The position numbers were made by a program, and so were the translations under genes. From Klebsiella quasipneumoniae subsp. quasipneumoniae (GTDB lineage: Bacteria; Pseudomonadota; Gammaproteobacteria; Enterobacterales; Enterobacteriaceae): DNA of 64,000 bases. The stretch's first letter is position 1; each line of letters starts with the position of its first letter. The stretch is taken from NCBI RefSeq assembly GCF_020525925.1, contig NZ_CP084876.1:744001-808000 (forward strand), given 5' to 3'. Of the stretch, positions 1-10,398 are shown in pieces. Under the pieces are notes generated by a model. It was not told where the DNA came from. It was given only the letters and a program-made list of their open reading frames with translations, and did not search any database.

Positions 1-2
1 TC

Positions 3-680
3 GAAGATCCGCGCTATATCAAAGAGCTGGCGACCCACCACGTCGGCGGCTATCTGAAGATCGCGCCGGAGCATACCGAAGAGGGCCCGCTGTCGAAGAT
101 GATGAAGCCGGGAATGGGCAGCTACGACCGCTTTAAAGAGCTGTTCGACACCTATTCGAAGCAGGCGGGTAAAGAGCAGTATCTGATCCCGTACTTTATC
201 TCCGCCCACCCGGGGACCCGTGATGAAGACATGGTGAACCTGGCGCTGTGGCTGAAGAAGCACCGCTTCCGTCTCGACCAGGTGCAGAACTTCTATCCGT
301 CGCCGCTGGCGAACTCGACCACCATGTATTACACCGGCAAAAACCCGCTGGGCAAGATCGGCTATAAGAGTGAAGAGGTGGTGGTGCCGAAGGGCGATAA
401 ACAGCGCCGTCTGCACAAAGCGCTGCTGCGCTATCACGATCCGGCCAACTGGCCGCTGATCCGTCAGGCGCTGGAGGCGATGGGCAAGAAACACCTGATT
501 GGCTCACGTCGCGACTGCCTGGTGCCGGCGCCGACTCTCGATGAGATGCGCGAAGCGCGTCGCCAGAACCGTCATACCCGCCCGGCGCTGACCAAGCACA
601 CGCCGATTGTGCATCAGCGTTCTAACGGTGGCGCAACGGCGAAAAAGCCCGTTAAACGGGGTAAAGTCGCCGGGCGTTAA
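3..680 (+). CDS. ygiQ: YgiQ family radical SAM protein, C-terminal part (truncated by window edge)
   Basis: The reading frame is open from base 3 and ends at TAA 678-680, giving the last 225 residues of a protein that is usually about 720 residues long. The visible part contains stretches such as [17 protein letters not shown] and [10 protein letters not shown], typical of the C-terminal half of the YgiQ radical SAM family, and ends in an Arg/Lys-rich tail. The iron-sulfur CxxxCxxC cluster would lie upstream of the window. The enzyme's substrate is not known. In E. coli ygiQ is also near yqhD-dkgA, which fits. A hairpin with a T-run follows at 727-761. Confidence 0.9.
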   Translation, partial: EDPRYIKELATHHVGGYLKIAPEHTEEGPLSKMMKPGMGSYDRFKELFDTYSKQAGKEQYLIPYFISAHPGTRDEDMVNLALWLKKHRFRLDQVQNFYPSPLANSTTMYYTGKNPLGKIGYKSEEVVVPKGDKQRRLHKALLRYHDPANWPLIRQALEAMGKKHLIGSRRDCLVPAPTLDEMREARRQNRHTRPALTKHTPIVHQRSNGGATAKKPVKRGKVAGR

Positions 681-726
681 GCCTGACTTTGCGCCCGGCA
701 GCGTTTCGCTGGCCGTGCGGTTTCTC

Positions 727-761
727 AAGCCGGACACGCGTCAGCGCTGCCCGGCTTTTTT
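727..761 (+). terminator. Rho-independent terminator of ygiQ
   Basis: Arms AAGCCGG (727-733) and CCGGCTT (751-757) are followed by a run of T. It lies between the ygiQ stop and the convergent dkgA stop. The loop of 17 nt is long, so folding may include internal pairs. Confidence 0.6.
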
Positions 762-766
762 ACCTG

Positions 767-1594
767 TTATCCGCCGAACTGATCCGGGTCGGGCCCCAGA
801 CGCTTGCCCTGATCCAGCCTGGCAATCTCCCCCAATTCTTCTTTATCCAGGCGGAAATCCCAGACGTTAAAGTTTTCGGCGATGCGCGACGGCGTGACGG
901 ATTTGGGGATCACCACCAGACCGCTGTCGAGATGCCAGCGGATGACAATTTGCGCCGGCGTTTTGCCATATTTATCAGCCAGCTGATGGATAACTTTCTG
1001 ATCGAAGACGCCCTTACCGCCCTGGGCCAGCGGGCTCCAGGATTCGGTCTGGATCTTGTGGGTGGCGTTCCAGGCGTGCAGCTGCCGCTGCTGAAGCAGC
1101 GGATGCAGCTCTATCTGGTTGATCACCGGCGCGACGCCGGTTTCATCAATCAGCTTCTGCAGATGCGGCACCTGGAAATTACACACGCCGATGCTCTTCG
1201 CCAGCCCCTGCTGCTGCAGCTCAATCAGCGCCTGCCAGGCCTCGACGTAATGACCGATAGCCGGCACCGGCCAGTGGATTAAATAGAGATCCACATAGTC
1301 CAGTTTCAGCTTGCTGAGACTCTCTTTCAGCGCCTCGTGCGGCCGTTTTTGATCGTCGTTCCATAGCTTGGTGGTGATGAACAGCTCATTGCGATTGACG
1401 CCAGCGCTTTGCAGCGCGTTGCCGACGCCAGCCTCATTTTGGTACGCGGCGGCGGTGTCAAAAGAGCGATAACCGACTTCCAGCGCCTTATGAATGGCGG
1501 AGACGACTTCCTCGTTGCCAGCTTTCCACACGCCGAGACCCAGCTGCGGCATCAGGTTGCCGTCGTGTAGTTTTATAACGGTTGGATGTGTCAT
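767..1594 (-). CDS. dkgA: Aldo/keto reductase, 2,5-diketo-D-gluconate / methylglyoxal reductase A
   Basis: This is a 275-residue NADPH-dependent cytosolic aldo/keto reductase. The family tetrad is visible: Asp46 and Tyr51 in FDTAAAYQNE, Lys76 in ITTKLW and His107 in YLIHWP. A C-terminal cofactor loop IPKSVTPSRIAEN is also present. E. coli DkgA reduces 2,5-diketo-D-gluconate, methylglyoxal and other aldehydes. It lies downstream of yqhD on the same strand, 145 bp away, with a probable partial terminator between them. In E. coli both genes are activated by YqhC, encoded next door here. The length is normal for the family. Confidence 0.93.
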   Translation of the reverse strand: MTHPTVIKLHDGNLMPQLGLGVWKAGNEEVVSAIHKALEVGYRSFDTAAAYQNEAGVGNALQSAGVNRNELFITTKLWNDDQKRPHEALKESLSKLKLDYVDLYLIHWPVPAIGHYVEAWQALIELQQQGLAKSIGVCNFQVPHLQKLIDETGVAPVINQIELHPLLQQRQLHAWNATHKIQTESWSPLAQGGKGVFDQKVIHQLADKYGKTPAQIVIRWHLDSGLVVIPKSVTPSRIAENFNVWDFRLDKEELGEIARLDQGKRLGPDPDQFGG

Positions 1595-1681
1595 GCCTTC
1601 CTCCTGTTAATGAACTCGGCGAAGCAGGATCCGCCGAGGGGTAGCATTAAGTCTGGACGAAATAGCTAAAAACGGTAGTAA

Positions 1682-1722
1682 AAACACCCCTCCCCGACGT
1701 TTGTTTAACGTAAGGAGAGGTG
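1682..1722 (-). terminator. Hairpin between yqhD and dkgA
   Basis: Read on the minus strand, arms CACCTCTCC and GGAGGGGTG with an inner ACGTT/AACGT pair are followed by five T. The position just after the yqhD stop suggests a terminator, possibly partial, since dkgA follows on the same strand. Confidence 0.5.
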
Positions 1723-1738
1723 AATCAGGCGGGGTAAC

Positions 1739-2902
1739 TTAGCGGGCAGCCTCGTAGATACGGCGGCTGACGTCAAGGGTGATATCCTGATGCTCGCCCA
1801 GTTTGGTCATGCCGTGCTCTTCCAGTTTCGCCAGCAGCGCCGGGATGGAGCTCCCGTCGAGACCGTAATCGGAAAGGCGGGTCGGCACCCCCATCTGCTC
1901 GAAGAACTGGCGCGTCGCAGCGATGGCGGCATCGATGCGCTGGTCGTCGGAGCCCTCGGTGATATGCCACACGCGCTCAGCATATTGCAGCAGCTTCTCG
2001 CGCTTGGTATCGCGCTTCTCATTCCACAGCGCCGGCAGAACGATAGCCAGCGTCTGGGCGTGATCGAGACCATGCATCGCCGTCAGTTCGTGACCAAGCA
2101 TATGCGTTGCCCAGTCCTGCGGCACGCCAGCGCCGATCAGGCCGTTCAGCGCCTGGGTCGCGGCCCACATAATGTTGGCGCGCACGTTATAGTTTTCCGG
2201 CTCCTGCAGCGCTTTCGGGCCATCCTCGATCAGGGTCAGGAGAATGCCTTCGGCGAAGCGGTCCTGAATTTTGCCGTCAACCGGGTAGGTGACGTACTGT
2301 TCGACGGTATGGACGAAGGCGTCAACCACGCCGTTGGCGACCTGGCGCGGCGGCAGGGTATAGGTGTAGACCGGATCGAGGATCGCGAACTGCGGCTGAA
2401 CATGGGAAGACATAAACGCGCGTTTGTCGCCGGTGGTTTTCCGCGAAATCACCGCCCCTTTGTTTGATTCAGAACCGGTCGCCGGCAGAGTGAGAACCGA
2501 GCCCATTGGAATGGCGCTGGCGATCTTACTGCCATAGGTTTCCAGAATTTCCCACGGATCGATATTGGCGTCATAGTGGGCTGCTGCCGCGATAAATTTG
2601 GTGCCATCCAGCACCGAACCGCCGCCGACCGCCAGCAGGAAGGTGACCTTCTCTTCGCGGGCGAGCTTCACCGCATTCATCAGGGTTTCGTAAGACGGGT
2701 TCGGCTCGATGCCGCCAAATTCAAGGACGTCCAGGCCATTCAGGGCGGTCAGTACCTGATCCAGGACGCCCGTTTTTTTCACGCTGCCGCCGCCGTAGGT
2801 GATCAGTACGCGAGCTTCCGCCGGGATCTGTTCACGCAGTTTTTCAATCGCGCCTTTGCCAAACAGAATGCGGGTTGGGGTATGCAGGTCAAAATTATTC
2901 AT
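1739..2902 (-). CDS. yqhD: NADPH-dependent aldehyde reductase / alcohol dehydrogenase YqhD
   Basis: This is a 387-residue iron/zinc-type (group III) alcohol dehydrogenase. The start was set at 2902 (MNNFDLHTPT), as in E. coli; an in-frame codon five residues upstream is less likely. The nucleotide-binding GGGS stretches appear twice (YGGGSVKK and VGGGSVLDGTK), and the metal-ligand region VVDAFVHTVEQY and later LGHELTAMHGLDHA carry the expected Asp and His residues. YqhD detoxifies short aldehydes such as methylglyoxal, furfural and lipid-peroxidation products. It is divergent from yqhC, whose product activates it in E. coli. Confidence 0.95.
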   Translation of the reverse strand: MNNFDLHTPTRILFGKGAIEKLREQIPAEARVLITYGGGSVKKTGVLDQVLTALNGLDVLEFGGIEPNPSYETLMNAVKLAREEKVTFLLAVGGGSVLDGTKFIAAAAHYDANIDPWEILETYGSKIASAIPMGSVLTLPATGSESNKGAVISRKTTGDKRAFMSSHVQPQFAILDPVYTYTLPPRQVANGVVDAFVHTVEQYVTYPVDGKIQDRFAEGILLTLIEDGPKALQEPENYNVRANIMWAATQALNGLIGAGVPQDWATHMLGHELTAMHGLDHAQTLAIVLPALWNEKRDTKREKLLQYAERVWHITEGSDDQRIDAAIAATRQFFEQMGVPTRLSDYGLDGSSIPALLAKLEEHGMTKLGEHQDITLDVSRRIYEAAR

Positions 2903-3098
2903 TGCTTGAATCCTCAAAAGAGTAAAACCGCCGACAGGGACGATACCGCTGCCCGATGACGGTTATTGTGGTCCTGGCGCCGTTGCCCCTCAATGCACAT
3001 TTCTGCCTATGTCTTGCCTATTTCTCCATATGGCTGGAGAATTCGCGGCGGCCTGCGCACAATGTACGGGTGAAGAAACATCGGGAGAGACGGTGGTA
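2903..3098. promoter_or_regulatory. yqhD/yqhC divergent intergenic region
   Basis: This 196-bp stretch separates the two divergent starts and must hold the yqhD promoter activated by YqhC and the yqhC promoter. I could not point to a convincing YqhC site by eye. Confidence 0.4.
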
Positions 3099-3998
3099 AT
3101 GCAACACGCAGAGATATGTCAGACACTGACAGAGAAGGTTAACCAGCTGAAAGATAAGCACGAAATGTTAAGTTCGCTGCTACCCGACGTCCGCCTGCTG
3201 TACGGGACGCAGCCGGGACCGCGGATGCCGGTGATGTACCAGCCGGGGATCGTTTTTCTCTTTTCTGGCCATAAAATTGGTTATATCAATGAGCGGACGT
3301 TTCGCTACGATACAAACGAATATCTGCTGCTGACCGTACCGCTGCCTTTCGAATGCGAAACCTTTGCCACCCCGGAGGTGCCCCTGGCCGGCATGCGCCT
3401 GAACGTCGATATCCTGCAGCTGCAGGAGCTGCTGATGGATATTGGCGAGGATCCGCTGTTTCAGCCCGCCGTCGCCTCCAGCGGGATAAACTCCGCAGTG
3501 CTCTCGGAGGATATCTTGTGCGCTGCTGAACGGCTGCTCGACGTGATGGAGCGGCCGCTGGACGCGCGGATCCTTGGCAAGCAGATCGTCCGCGAAATTC
3601 TCTACTATGTGCTGACGGGACCCTGCGGCGGCGCGCTGCTGGCGCTGGTCAGCCGGCAGACCCACTTCAGCCTGATTAGCCGCGTACTCAAGCATATCGA
3701 GAGTCAATACACCGAAAACCTCAGCGTCGATCGGCTGGCGGCGGAAGCGAATATGAGCGTATCGGCGTTTCACCATAATTTTAAATCGGTGACCAGCACT
3801 TCGCCGCTGCAGTATCTGAAAACCTACCGTCTGCACAAGGCGCGCATGCTGATGATCCATGACGGGATGAAGGCCAGCGCGGCAGCGATACAGGTGGGCT
3901 ATGAAAGCCCTTCCCAGTTCAGTCGCGAGTTTAAGCGCTACTTCGGGATGACGCCCGGGGAAGACGCCGCGCGTATTCGTACGATGCAGGGAATGTAA
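3099..3998 (+). CDS. yqhC: AraC-family transcriptional activator YqhC
   Basis: Product of 299 residues from ATG 3099, chosen because GGGAGA lies about 12 bases upstream; a longer frame begins at 3009 but has no similar site and its extra residues look non-protein-like. The N-terminal half is the ligand-sensing domain ([27 protein letters not shown]). The C-terminal third has the two AraC helix-turn-helix units ([23 protein letters not shown] and [20 protein letters not shown]). E. coli YqhC turns on yqhD-dkgA in response to reactive aldehydes. It is divergent from yqhD with about 200 bp between the starts. Confidence 0.92.
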   Translation: MQHAEICQTLTEKVNQLKDKHEMLSSLLPDVRLLYGTQPGPRMPVMYQPGIVFLFSGHKIGYINERTFRYDTNEYLLLTVPLPFECETFATPEVPLAGMRLNVDILQLQELLMDIGEDPLFQPAVASSGINSAVLSEDILCAAERLLDVMERPLDARILGKQIVREILYYVLTGPCGGALLALVSRQTHFSLISRVLKHIESQYTENLSVDRLAAEANMSVSAFHHNFKSVTSTSPLQYLKTYRLHKARMLMIHDGMKASAAAIQVGYESPSQFSREFKRYFGMTPGEDAARIRTMQGM

Positions 3999-4047
3999 TA
4001 CCGGGGAGGGAGCAGGCCGGGCGGGCGCAGCCCCCCGGCAGTCGACG

Positions 4048-4707
4048 TCAGGCGCTGCAGTATTTCTTTTTGATCACCACGAACAGCGTGCCGAGCAGGC
4101 CAGCCAGCAGCAGGGCAATTGGCAGGATCATCAGGCAGGTCATCACCTGATCTTCATGACGCTTCACGAACGGGATCATGCTCAGCGCATAGCCGAGGCC
4201 CGTGACCACGCCGACCCACAGCAGGGCGCTCAGCCAGTTGAAGAACTGGAAGCGGCGGTTCGGCAGACCGGAAATCCCCGCCATGGTTGGCAACAGGGTA
4301 CGGACAAATGCCAGAAAGCGGCCCGCGAGCAGCGCCAGCAGACCGTGGCGGTCAAACATGCAGGTGGCGCGCTGATGGTACTTATGCGGCAGGTGCGCCA
4401 GCCAGCCTTTCACCGTTTGCGTATTGCCCAGCCAGCGCCCCTGTACATAGCTCAACCAGCAGCCGAGGCTGGCGGCGGCGGTCAGAATGGCGATAGTGGG
4501 CACAAAGTCCATGACGCCTTTAGCAATCAGCGCGCCGGCGAGCAGCAGCAGGCTGTCTCCAGGTAAAAAGGAGGCAGGCAGCAGCCCGTTTTCCAGAAAC
4601 AGGGTCGCGAACATAACCAGATATACAACGCCCACAACATGAGGGTTCGCCAGTGCGGCAAAATCATGTTGCCACAGCGCGGCGACAATCTCTTGAATGA
4701 CAACCAT
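4048..4707 (-). CDS. yghB: DedA/SNARE-associated family inner-membrane protein YghB
   Basis: This 219-residue polytopic membrane protein matches E. coli YghB almost throughout. The DedA signatures are present: [22 protein letters not shown] at about residues 37-58 and [19 protein letters not shown] at about residues 130-148, with the membrane-embedded acidic and Arg residues that the family needs. DedA proteins are linked to lipid-carrier and phospholipid flipping and to proton-motive-force homeostasis; YghB and YqjA are partly redundant in E. coli for cell division and drug tolerance. It converges with yqhC. Confidence 0.95.
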   Translation of the reverse strand: MVVIQEIVAALWQHDFAALANPHVVGVVYLVMFATLFLENGLLPASFLPGDSLLLLAGALIAKGVMDFVPTIAILTAAASLGCWLSYVQGRWLGNTQTVKGWLAHLPHKYHQRATCMFDRHGLLALLAGRFLAFVRTLLPTMAGISGLPNRRFQFFNWLSALLWVGVVTGLGYALSMIPFVKRHEDQVMTCLMILPIALLLAGLLGTLFVVIKKKYCSA

Positions 4708-4838
4708 GGACTTTCCTAAGTGGTACCGTATTGTTGACTAGTGTACTCCTGAAGAGACCCGAGCACCTTGATCCCGGGCGCAACAAAAGCGGCCGCTCCG
4801 ATAAAAAGCGTCCGCTATTGTTGCCACTGACTGTCACT

Positions 4839-6116
<1,278 letters not shown>

Positions 6117-6194
6117 TTACCAGGCCCGCGGTTAGCCACTTTTTTACTGCGTAAGCGCAAGGAAAATAAACGTGATTTGCTGCACAGTGTAAAT

Positions 6195-6213
6195 ACTAAT
6201 GAGAACCACTATC
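6195..6213 (+). promoter_or_regulatory. Fur box upstream of exbB
   Basis: The 19-mer starting ACTAATGAGA and ending CCACTATC matches 14 of 19 positions of the Fur consensus GATAATGATAATCATTATC. It lies 63 bp upstream of the exbB GTG start, so iron repression of exbBD is expected, as in E. coli. Confidence 0.8.
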
Positions 6214-6276
6214 AATTCGATGTCGTTTTGATATTATTGTGGGCAGATTTTGTGATTATCGTCGTGGAGATAGAGC

Positions 6277-7008
6277 GTGGGTAATAATTTGATGCAGGCG
6301 GATCTCTCCGTTTGGGGTATGTATCATCATGCCGATATTGTCGTTAAGGTGGTGATGATTGGCCTGATTCTGGCGTCGGTCGTCACCTGGGCCATCTTCT
6401 TCGGTAAAGGGGCGGAAATCCTCGCCAGCAAGCGTCGCCTCAAACGTGAACAGCAGCAGCTGGCGGAAGCCCGCTCTCTCGATCAGGCCAGCGATATCGC
6501 CAGCGCCTTTGAGGCGAAAAGCCTCACCACCCAGCTTATCAATGAAGCGCAGAACGAACTCGAACTCTCCGCCGGTGCCGAAGACAATGAAGGCATCAAG
6601 GAACGAACCGGTTTCCGCCTTGAGCGCCGCGTCGCGGCCGTCGGTCGCCATATGGGGCGCGGCAACGGCTATCTGGCCACCATCGGCGCCATTTCGCCGT
6701 TCGTGGGCCTGTTCGGCACCGTCTGGGGCATCATGAACAGCTTTATCGGCATCGCCCAGACCCAGACCACCAACCTTGCGGTGGTGGCGCCGGGCATCGC
6801 GGAAGCGCTGCTGGCGACAGCTATCGGTCTGTTCGCCGCCATCCCGGCGGTGGTCATCTATAACATCTTCGCCCGCATGATCGGCAGCTATAAGGCCTCG
6901 CTCGGCGACGTCGCCGCTCAGGTCCTCCTGCTGCAAAGCCGCGACCTGGACCTCAGCGCCAGCGGCGTGAAGCCGGTGCGCAGCGCGCAGAAATTACGGG
7001 TAGGTTGA
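6277..7008 (+). CDS. exbB: TonB-system proton channel subunit ExbB
   Basis: This 243-residue inner-membrane protein starts with GTG at 6277, with GGAG seven bases upstream; it begins MGNNLMQ as in E. coli. Three transmembrane segments are visible: about residues 20-40, 125-155 (ATIGAISPFVGLFGTVWGI) and 165-195 (AEALLATAIGLFAAIPAVV). A cytoplasmic helical region with the EGIKERTGFRLERRVAAV stretch lies between the first two. ExbB pentamers with an ExbD dimer use the proton gradient to energise TonB for siderophore, heme and B12 uptake. exbD follows after 6 bp. Confidence 0.96.
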   Translation: MGNNLMQADLSVWGMYHHADIVVKVVMIGLILASVVTWAIFFGKGAEILASKRRLKREQQQLAEARSLDQASDIASAFEAKSLTTQLINEAQNELELSAGAEDNEGIKERTGFRLERRVAAVGRHMGRGNGYLATIGAISPFVGLFGTVWGIMNSFIGIAQTQTTNLAVVAPGIAEALLATAIGLFAAIPAVVIYNIFARMIGSYKASLGDVAAQVLLLQSRDLDLSASGVKPVRSAQKLRVG

Positions 7009-7014
7009 TCGGCT

Positions 7015-7440
7015 ATGGCGATGCGTCTTAATGAAAATCTGGACGATAACGGCGAAATGCATGAGATCAACGTGACGCCGTTTATCGACGTCATGCTGGT
7101 TCTGCTGATTATCTTCATGGTAGCCGCGCCGCTGGCGACGGTCGACGTGAAGGTCAATCTGCCGGCCTCCTCCAGCCAGCCGCAACCGCGACCGGAAAAA
7201 CCTATCTACCTGTCGGTGAAGGCGGATAAGAGCATGTTCCTCGGCAACGACCCGGTGACCGAAGCGAATATGATTAACGCCCTGGATAGCCTGACCGCCG
7301 GCAAAAAAGATACCACCGTCTTCTTCCGCGCGGATAAAACCGTCGATTACGAGACGATGATGAAAGTGATGGATACCCTGCATCAGGCGGGCTATCTCAA
7401 GATCGGGCTGGTGGGCGAAGAGACCGTCAAAGCCAAATAA
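7015..7440 (+). CDS. exbD: TonB-system proton channel subunit ExbD
   Basis: This 141-residue protein has one N-terminal membrane helix (about residues 20-42) carrying the essential Asp in VTPFIDVMLVLLIIFMVAAP, the proton-translocating residue of the ExbD/TolR family. The rest is a periplasmic domain that touches TonB. It is translated directly after exbB from the same Fur-controlled transcript. A terminator follows at 7459-7487. Confidence 0.96.
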   Translation: MAMRLNENLDDNGEMHEINVTPFIDVMLVLLIIFMVAAPLATVDVKVNLPASSSQPQPRPEKPIYLSVKADKSMFLGNDPVTEANMINALDSLTAGKKDTTVFFRADKTVDYETMMKVMDTLHQAGYLKIGLVGEETVKAK

Positions 7441-7458
7441 CCCGATGCTTTTCCTGAA

Positions 7459-7487
7459 AAGGCTGGCCGCGCGCCGGCCTTTTTTAT
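7459..7487 (+). terminator. Rho-independent terminator of exbBD
   Basis: Arms AAGGCTGGC and GCCGGCCTT (one G-U or mismatch position) are followed by TTTTTT. Confidence 0.8.
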
Positions 7488-7580
7488 TGTCCTCTGCCAG
7501 CGAAGTGTTGGCCTGGCGTTGCCATCACGTTATCTGTCTGAGATATAATGTCGCTTCTTTTTGTTAACTGACAGGATCTT

Positions 7581-8075
7581 ATGGAACGCTTTCTGGAAAA
7601 TGCTATGTACGCCTCGCGCTGGCTGCTGGCGCCGGTTTATTTTGGCCTCTCGCTCGGTCTGATTGCGCTGACCATCAAATTTTTTCAGGAGATCTTCCAC
7701 ATACTGCCGCATATTTTTAGCGTCAGTGAGTCGGATATGATTCTGACCCTGCTGTCGCTGGTGGATATGACCCTGGTGGGCGGTTTGCTGGTGATGGTGA
7801 TGTTCTCCGGGTATGAAAATTTTGTCTCGCAGCTGGATATTAACGAGGGTAAAGAAAAACTCAGCTGGCTGGGCAAAATGGACGCGACGTCGCTGAAAAA
7901 TAAGGTTGCCGCCTCCATCGTGGCGATCTCCTCTATTCACCTGCTGCGGGTGTTTATGGATGCGAAAAACGTCCCGGACAATAAGCTGATGTGGTATGTC
8001 ATCATCCATCTGACCTTTGTGCTGTCGGCCTTTGTGATGGGCTACCTCGATCGTCTGACCAAAGTGAAACACTGA
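7581..8075 (+). CDS. yqhA: UPF0114 family inner-membrane protein YqhA
   Basis: This 164-residue membrane protein is nearly identical in its second half to E. coli YqhA ([29 protein letters not shown]). Four hydrophobic segments are visible at about residues 12-32, 53-75, 106-122 and 135-155. Its function is unknown. An AGGAT site lies just before the ATG. It has its own leader after the exbD terminator. Confidence 0.92.
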   Translation: MERFLENAMYASRWLLAPVYFGLSLGLIALTIKFFQEIFHILPHIFSVSESDMILTLLSLVDMTLVGGLLVMVMFSGYENFVSQLDINEGKEKLSWLGKMDATSLKNKVAASIVAISSIHLLRVFMDAKNVPDNKLMWYVIIHLTFVLSAFVMGYLDRLTKVKH

Positions 8076-8195
8076 TCCTTTCTCTCCCGGCGGCGTTAGC
8101 CGCTGGGCTGTTTCTCCCCGTTTCTGCTGTTCTGCGCTGGCGTATGTCCGGGCTTCTGCTTTGCTTAAAGGGCGCTTAACAACGGAGGCAGGGTG

Positions 8196-9083
8196 ATGAC
8201 GCGATTAACGGCCAAAGATTTCCCGCAGCAGCTGCTCGAGTATTATGACTACTATGCCCACGGCAAAATCAGCAAACGCGAGTTTCTCCAGCTGGCGGGG
8301 AAATATACCGTCGGCGGGATGACCGCGCTGGCGCTGTTTAATCTGCTGAAGCCCGACTATGCCCTGGCAGAGCAGGTACCGTTCACCGACCCGGATATCC
8401 GCCCGGAGTATATTCATTATCCCTCTCCTGACGGCCACGGCGAAGTGCGGGCTTACCTGGTGACGCCGACGAAAATAGCCGACAAAGCGCCCGCCGTGGT
8501 GGTGGTGCATGAGAACCGCGGCCTGAATCCCTATATTGAAGACGTCGCCCGGCGGGTGGCGAAAGCGGGGTATATCGCGCTGGCGCCGGATGGCCTGAGC
8601 TCCGTTGGCGGCTATCCGGGGAATGATGATGAAGGCCGTGCGCTGCAGCAGAAAGTCGATCCCGTGAAGCTGATGAATGACTTTTTTGCCGCGGTCGCGT
8701 TTATGGCGAAGCATCCGCAGGCGACGGGGAAGGTCGGTATCACCGGGTTTTGTTACGGCGGCGGCGTCAGCAACGCGGCGGCGGTGGCGATCCCGGAGCT
8801 AGCCTGCGCGGTGCCGTTTTACGGCCGCCAGCCGCCGCTGAAGGAGGTCGATAAAATTAAAGCGCCGCTGCTGCTGCATTACGCCGGACTCGATAGCGGC
8901 ATTAATGAAGGTTGGCCCGCCTATCAACAGGCGTTGAAGGAACACCATAAAGTCTATGAGGCCTATCTCTACCAGGGCGTGAATCACGGCTTTCATAATG
9001 ATTCTACGCCGCGCTACGATCGGGCTGCGGCGGACCTGGCCTGGCAACGCACGCTGGCATGGTTTGATAAGTATTTACGCTAG
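8196..9083 (+). CDS. yghX: Dienelactone hydrolase family protein YghX
   Basis: This 295-residue alpha/beta hydrolase is intact here; the E. coli K-12 copy is a pseudogene. The start at ATG 8196 is favoured over GTG 8193 because GGAGG lies 7 bases upstream of it. Catalytic-triad residues of the dienelactone hydrolase type are visible: Cys in GITGFCYGGGVS, Asp in YAGLDSGINEG and His in GVNHGFHND. The N-terminus KISKREFLQLAG followed by a hydrophobic stretch resembles a twin-arginine-type signal with Lys-Arg in place of Arg-Arg, so export is possible. The natural substrate is unknown. Confidence 0.88.
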   Translation: MTRLTAKDFPQQLLEYYDYYAHGKISKREFLQLAGKYTVGGMTALALFNLLKPDYALAEQVPFTDPDIRPEYIHYPSPDGHGEVRAYLVTPTKIADKAPAVVVVHENRGLNPYIEDVARRVAKAGYIALAPDGLSSVGGYPGNDDEGRALQQKVDPVKLMNDFFAAVAFMAKHPQATGKVGITGFCYGGGVSNAAAVAIPELACAVPFYGRQPPLKEVDKIKAPLLLHYAGLDSGINEGWPAYQQALKEHHKVYEAYLYQGVNHGFHNDSTPRYDRAAADLAWQRTLAWFDKYLR

Positions 9084-9161
9084 CGCAAACGTCATAAATA
9101 GCGCTACCGCTCGCTCAAAAAAACGCTATATAATTTATTATATAACGATTGGGAGAGCTTG

Positions 9162-9449
9162 ATGGAAAATCATTTTGGCAAAGGCTTAATGGCGGGGCTA
9201 CAGGCATCCTATGCTGATACCGCCGCGCATGCGGCGAATTTTTGCGCCGACTATAAACGCGGGTTTGTGCTTGGTTACTCGCACCGCATGTTTGAAAAAA
9301 CCGGCGACCGCCAGCTCAGCGCGTGGGAGGCGGGGATCCTGACCCGTCGCTATGGCCTTGACAGAGATATGGTGATGGACTTCTTCAAAGAGAGTGGTTC
9401 CTCGACCGCGATGCGCTACTTTATGGCGGGCTATCGGCTGGAAAGCTAA
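9162..9449 (+). CDS. yghW: DUF2623 family protein YghW
   Basis: This small soluble protein of 95 residues has the same length as E. coli YghW and shares [36 protein letters not shown]. The start is ATG 9162, with GGGAGAG just upstream. Its function is unknown. The 5' region is very A+T-rich (TATATAAT and neighbours), which probably contains a promoter of its own. Confidence 0.9.
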   Translation: MENHFGKGLMAGLQASYADTAAHAANFCADYKRGFVLGYSHRMFEKTGDRQLSAWEAGILTRRYGLDRDMVMDFFKESGSSTAMRYFMAGYRLES

Positions 9450-9484
9450 CAACCGGAGGCGGGCGCCTCCGGTGGGTCAGCGCG

Positions 9485-10351
9485 CTACGCCTGGCGCTTA
9501 TCTTCCGTTTGGGTGTCAAAGTCGCGGGCGTCGTGGCGCTCATGCAGCTGCTCATTGAGCGGGCCGTTGGTGCGGTTAACGATGCGTCCGCGCTTGACGG
9601 CGGGGCGGTTGCCGACATCCTGCGCCCAGCGCAGCACGTTGGTGTAGCTCCCGGCGTCGAGGAACTCCGCCGCGTTATAGACATTGCCCAGCACCACGTT
9701 GCCATACCATGGCCAGACCGCCATATCGGCGATGGTATACTCCTCGCCGGCCACATAGCGACCGCGGGCGAGCTGTTTGTCCAGCACGTCGAGCTGGCGT
9801 TTGGCTTCCATGGTAAAGCGATCGATCGCGTACTCGATCTTCACCGGCGCATAGTTATAGAAGTGGCCGAAGCCGCCGCCGAGGAAGGGCGCGGCGCCCT
9901 GCAGCCAGAACAGCCAGTTAAGGGTTTCAGTGCGGCCGGCGGGATCCTTCGGCAGGAAGAAGCCAAATTTTTCCGCCAGATAGAGAAGAATGTTGCCGGA
10001 TTCGAATACTCGGGTGGGCGGCGTGGTGGAGTGATCGCTCAGCGCCGGGATCTTCGAGTTCGGGTTGATGCCGACAAAGCCGCTGGAAAACTGATCGCCT
10101 TCGCCAATGCGTATCAGCCAGGCGTCGTACTCCGCGCCGCTGACGCCCAGCGCCAGCAGCTCCTCCAGCATGATCGTCACCTTCTGGCCGTTGGGCGTGC
10201 CAAGTGAGTATAGCTGGAGCGGATGGGTTCCCACCGGCAGGACGCGTTCATGAGTCGCGCCGGAAACGGGACGGTTGATGTTGGCGAACGCGCCGCCGCT
10301 GTTTTGCTTCCATTCCCACACCTTTGGTGGCTGGTAGTTTTGCTCTGACAT
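9485..10351 (-). CDS. yghU: Glutathione S-transferase family disulfide-bond reductase YghU
   Basis: This 288-residue protein starts at MSEQNYQPPKVWEWKQNSGG; upstream in-frame codons are discarded because E. coli YghU starts here. The N-terminal thioredoxin fold carries the glutathione-site residues of the nu class (GTPNGQKVTIMLEE, then NPNSKIPAL and FESGNILLYLAEKFG). The helical C-terminal domain has YTIADMAVWPWYGN. E. coli YghU binds two glutathiones and reduces small disulfides with no catalytic Cys. It lies in a run with a DsbA-like protein on the same strand and is divergent from gss. Confidence 0.94.
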   Translation of the reverse strand: MSEQNYQPPKVWEWKQNSGGAFANINRPVSGATHERVLPVGTHPLQLYSLGTPNGQKVTIMLEELLALGVSGAEYDAWLIRIGEGDQFSSGFVGINPNSKIPALSDHSTTPPTRVFESGNILLYLAEKFGFFLPKDPAGRTETLNWLFWLQGAAPFLGGGFGHFYNYAPVKIEYAIDRFTMEAKRQLDVLDKQLARGRYVAGEEYTIADMAVWPWYGNVVLGNVYNAAEFLDAGSYTNVLRWAQDVGNRPAVKRGRIVNRTNGPLNEQLHERHDARDFDTQTEDKRQA

Positions 10352-10398
10352 GCTGGTTTGCCTTTTTCGTGGATGTACAAAAAGTGTAGCAGGTGACC

